A stretch of 64,000 nt of DNA from Babesia bovis T2Bo (lineage: Eukaryota; Apicomplexa; Aconoidasida; Piroplasmida; Babesiidae), in assembly GCF_000165395.2 (NCBI RefSeq), contig NW_026261571.1:62001-126000 (forward strand). Direction: 5' to 3'. Positions 63,380 to 64,000 of the stretch are shown here, piece after piece. Position 1 is the stretch's first letter, and each line of letters begins with the position of its first letter. The notes beneath the pieces were generated by a model. It was not told where the DNA came from. It made no database searches and saw only the letters and a program-made list of their open reading frames with translations. Made by a program: the position numbers and the translations under genes.

Positions 63380-64000
63380 TCAATCATAGATTGTTCTATC
63401 GGGGACTTCCGCTTGTACGTTGTTTGTGCATCGTGTGGTGTTTCGTTCACATTCACCCGATCCCTTCACTGCGTCTGAAAATACAAATGCCGATGAGTTC
63501 CTTGATCCCATCATATCATCTCCCACTACAGTGGGCACTGCCTTGGTATGGTACATATTAGTATCCACTGGATTCGGCATAACATGGGTATTATCCGGGT
63601 TTAATGGAAGTTTCCCATTAAAAACAATCTGTGGCGGTTGGGGGAACATGGGCGGGTTATACGGATTTACATAATGTATTGGCGGCGGCATATATTCAAA
63701 TGTTTCCATCATGGGTCCTTCAAACTCGTATTGATCACGTCTTCTCTTGAGATCCGGTATGTGGGTAACCGGGTTGCCAATTACATCTGGTTGGTGTAGT
63801 AGCATCGGATCCATTTGTTCCTCCGGTAACATATATGGGACCTTTTCTGGCATCATCATCACGTTTGGTATGTATTTAAAATCTTCATTTACCTGCATCA
63901 TGTTGAAATGTCGCGGTGTTGCCAGGCAATCCGCATCGGACACATCCGTAGATATTGTAGCCTGGTCACCCCCGTTTGCCAATTTCTGTCCCTTCTTTAT
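63380..64000 (-). CDS. 3' part of an unrecognised Pro/Met-rich protein (runs off the window)
   Basis: An open minus-strand frame from the window edge to TGA at 63380-63382. No initiating ATG is seen in frame near the edge; the frame continues to 64000 (KKGQKLANGGDQ), so the gene starts beyond the window. The visible ~206 residues are rich in Pro, Met, Asn and Asp (MMMPEKVPYMLPEEQMDPM, then PPPIHYVNPYNPPMFPQPP) with a short basic motif (LKRRRDQYE). They look disordered, as in nuclear RNA- or transcription-related proteins, but no domain supports that. The next gene begins 2 nt after its stop codon. Confidence 0.65.
   Translation of the reverse strand: MKKGQKLANGGDQATISTDVSDADCLATPRHFNMMQVNEDFKYIPNVMMMPEKVPYMLPEEQMDPMLLHQPDVIGNPVTHIPDLKRRRDQYEFEGPMMETFEYMPPPIHYVNPYNPPMFPQPPQIVFNGKLPLNPDNTHVMPNPVDTNMYHTKAVPTVVGDDMMGSRNSSAFVFSDAVKGSGECERNTTRCTNNVQAEVPDRTIYD

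Noticed and set aside
1..64000. tRNA, rRNA, snRNA genes and transposable elements
   Set aside because: I scanned intergenic regions for T-loop (GGTTCRA) patterns, U2/U6 core sequences, reverse transcriptase or transposase motifs and terminal repeats, and saw none I could support. A covariance-model search would be needed to exclude diverged RNAs.

Overview
The window is nuclear DNA from an apicomplexan parasite of the piroplasm group, most likely Babesia sensu lato; I cannot fix the species. The reasons are a moderately AT-rich sequence, compact genes on both strands, many introns of 34-38 nt with GT..AG ends, protein families typical of Apicomplexa (p24 with a long low-complexity insert, DHHC palmitoyltransferase, a predicted organellar YbeY) and several signal-peptide proteins of low complexity with no recognisable homologue. 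No rRNA, tRNA, CRISPR array or transposon was recognised.

Layout. 1-4.8 kb: gene-poor DNA holding a near-perfect 0.44 kb direct duplication that flanks an organellar ribosomal protein S11 gene and ends in a small single-pass membrane protein. 4.9-9.8 kb (minus): IscU, RNase P/MRP subunit POP5, 6-phosphogluconate dehydrogenase and a 575-residue membrane or organelle protein. 10.4-13.2 kb: a secreted, Ser/Glu-rich protein with five 54-residue repeats. 13.2-18.2 kb (minus): ALG14, EngB-type GTPase, an Arg/Ser-rich protein, CCR4-NOT ligase NOT4. 19.3-27.9 kb: ZPR1 converging on a very long THADA/Trm732-like protein. 28.3-36 kb: DHHC acyltransferase, a PPIE-like RRM protein, AMPK beta-like protein, REEP/Yop1-like protein, a divergent cohesin kleisin (Rad21/Rec8) and eIF2 gamma. 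37.5-42.9 kb: three consecutive plus-strand genes for signal-peptide proteins. 43-48 kb: TRAPPC3/Bet3, NOB1, a MOLO1/TPM-domain protein and YbeY. 48.2-55.3 kb: TAF1 followed after 6 nt by a p24-family protein. 55.5-58.7 kb (minus): a Cid1-type nucleotidyltransferase. 60.5-62.1 kb: a divergent alpha-tubulin. 62.2-64 kb (minus): two small single-pass membrane proteins and the 3' part of a gene that leaves the window.

Most genes are housekeeping: ribosome and tRNA maturation (POP5, NOB1, YbeY, THADA, EngB), transcription and mRNA control (TAF1, NOT4, the Cid1-type enzyme), secretory traffic (TRAPPC3, p24, REEP, ALG14, DHHC), metabolism and Fe-S assembly (6PGDH, IscU). The lineage-specific part is the set of secreted low-complexity genes at 10.4-13.2 and 37.5-42.9 kb. 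Notable structural points are two convergent pairs whose stop codons overlap, two same-strand pairs separated by 2 and 6 nt, one likely GC-AG intron, and an alpha-tubulin without the Lys40 loop residue or the acidic tyrosinated tail. Exon borders below were set by eye from reading frame and splice dinucleotides; where I could not resolve them I say so.
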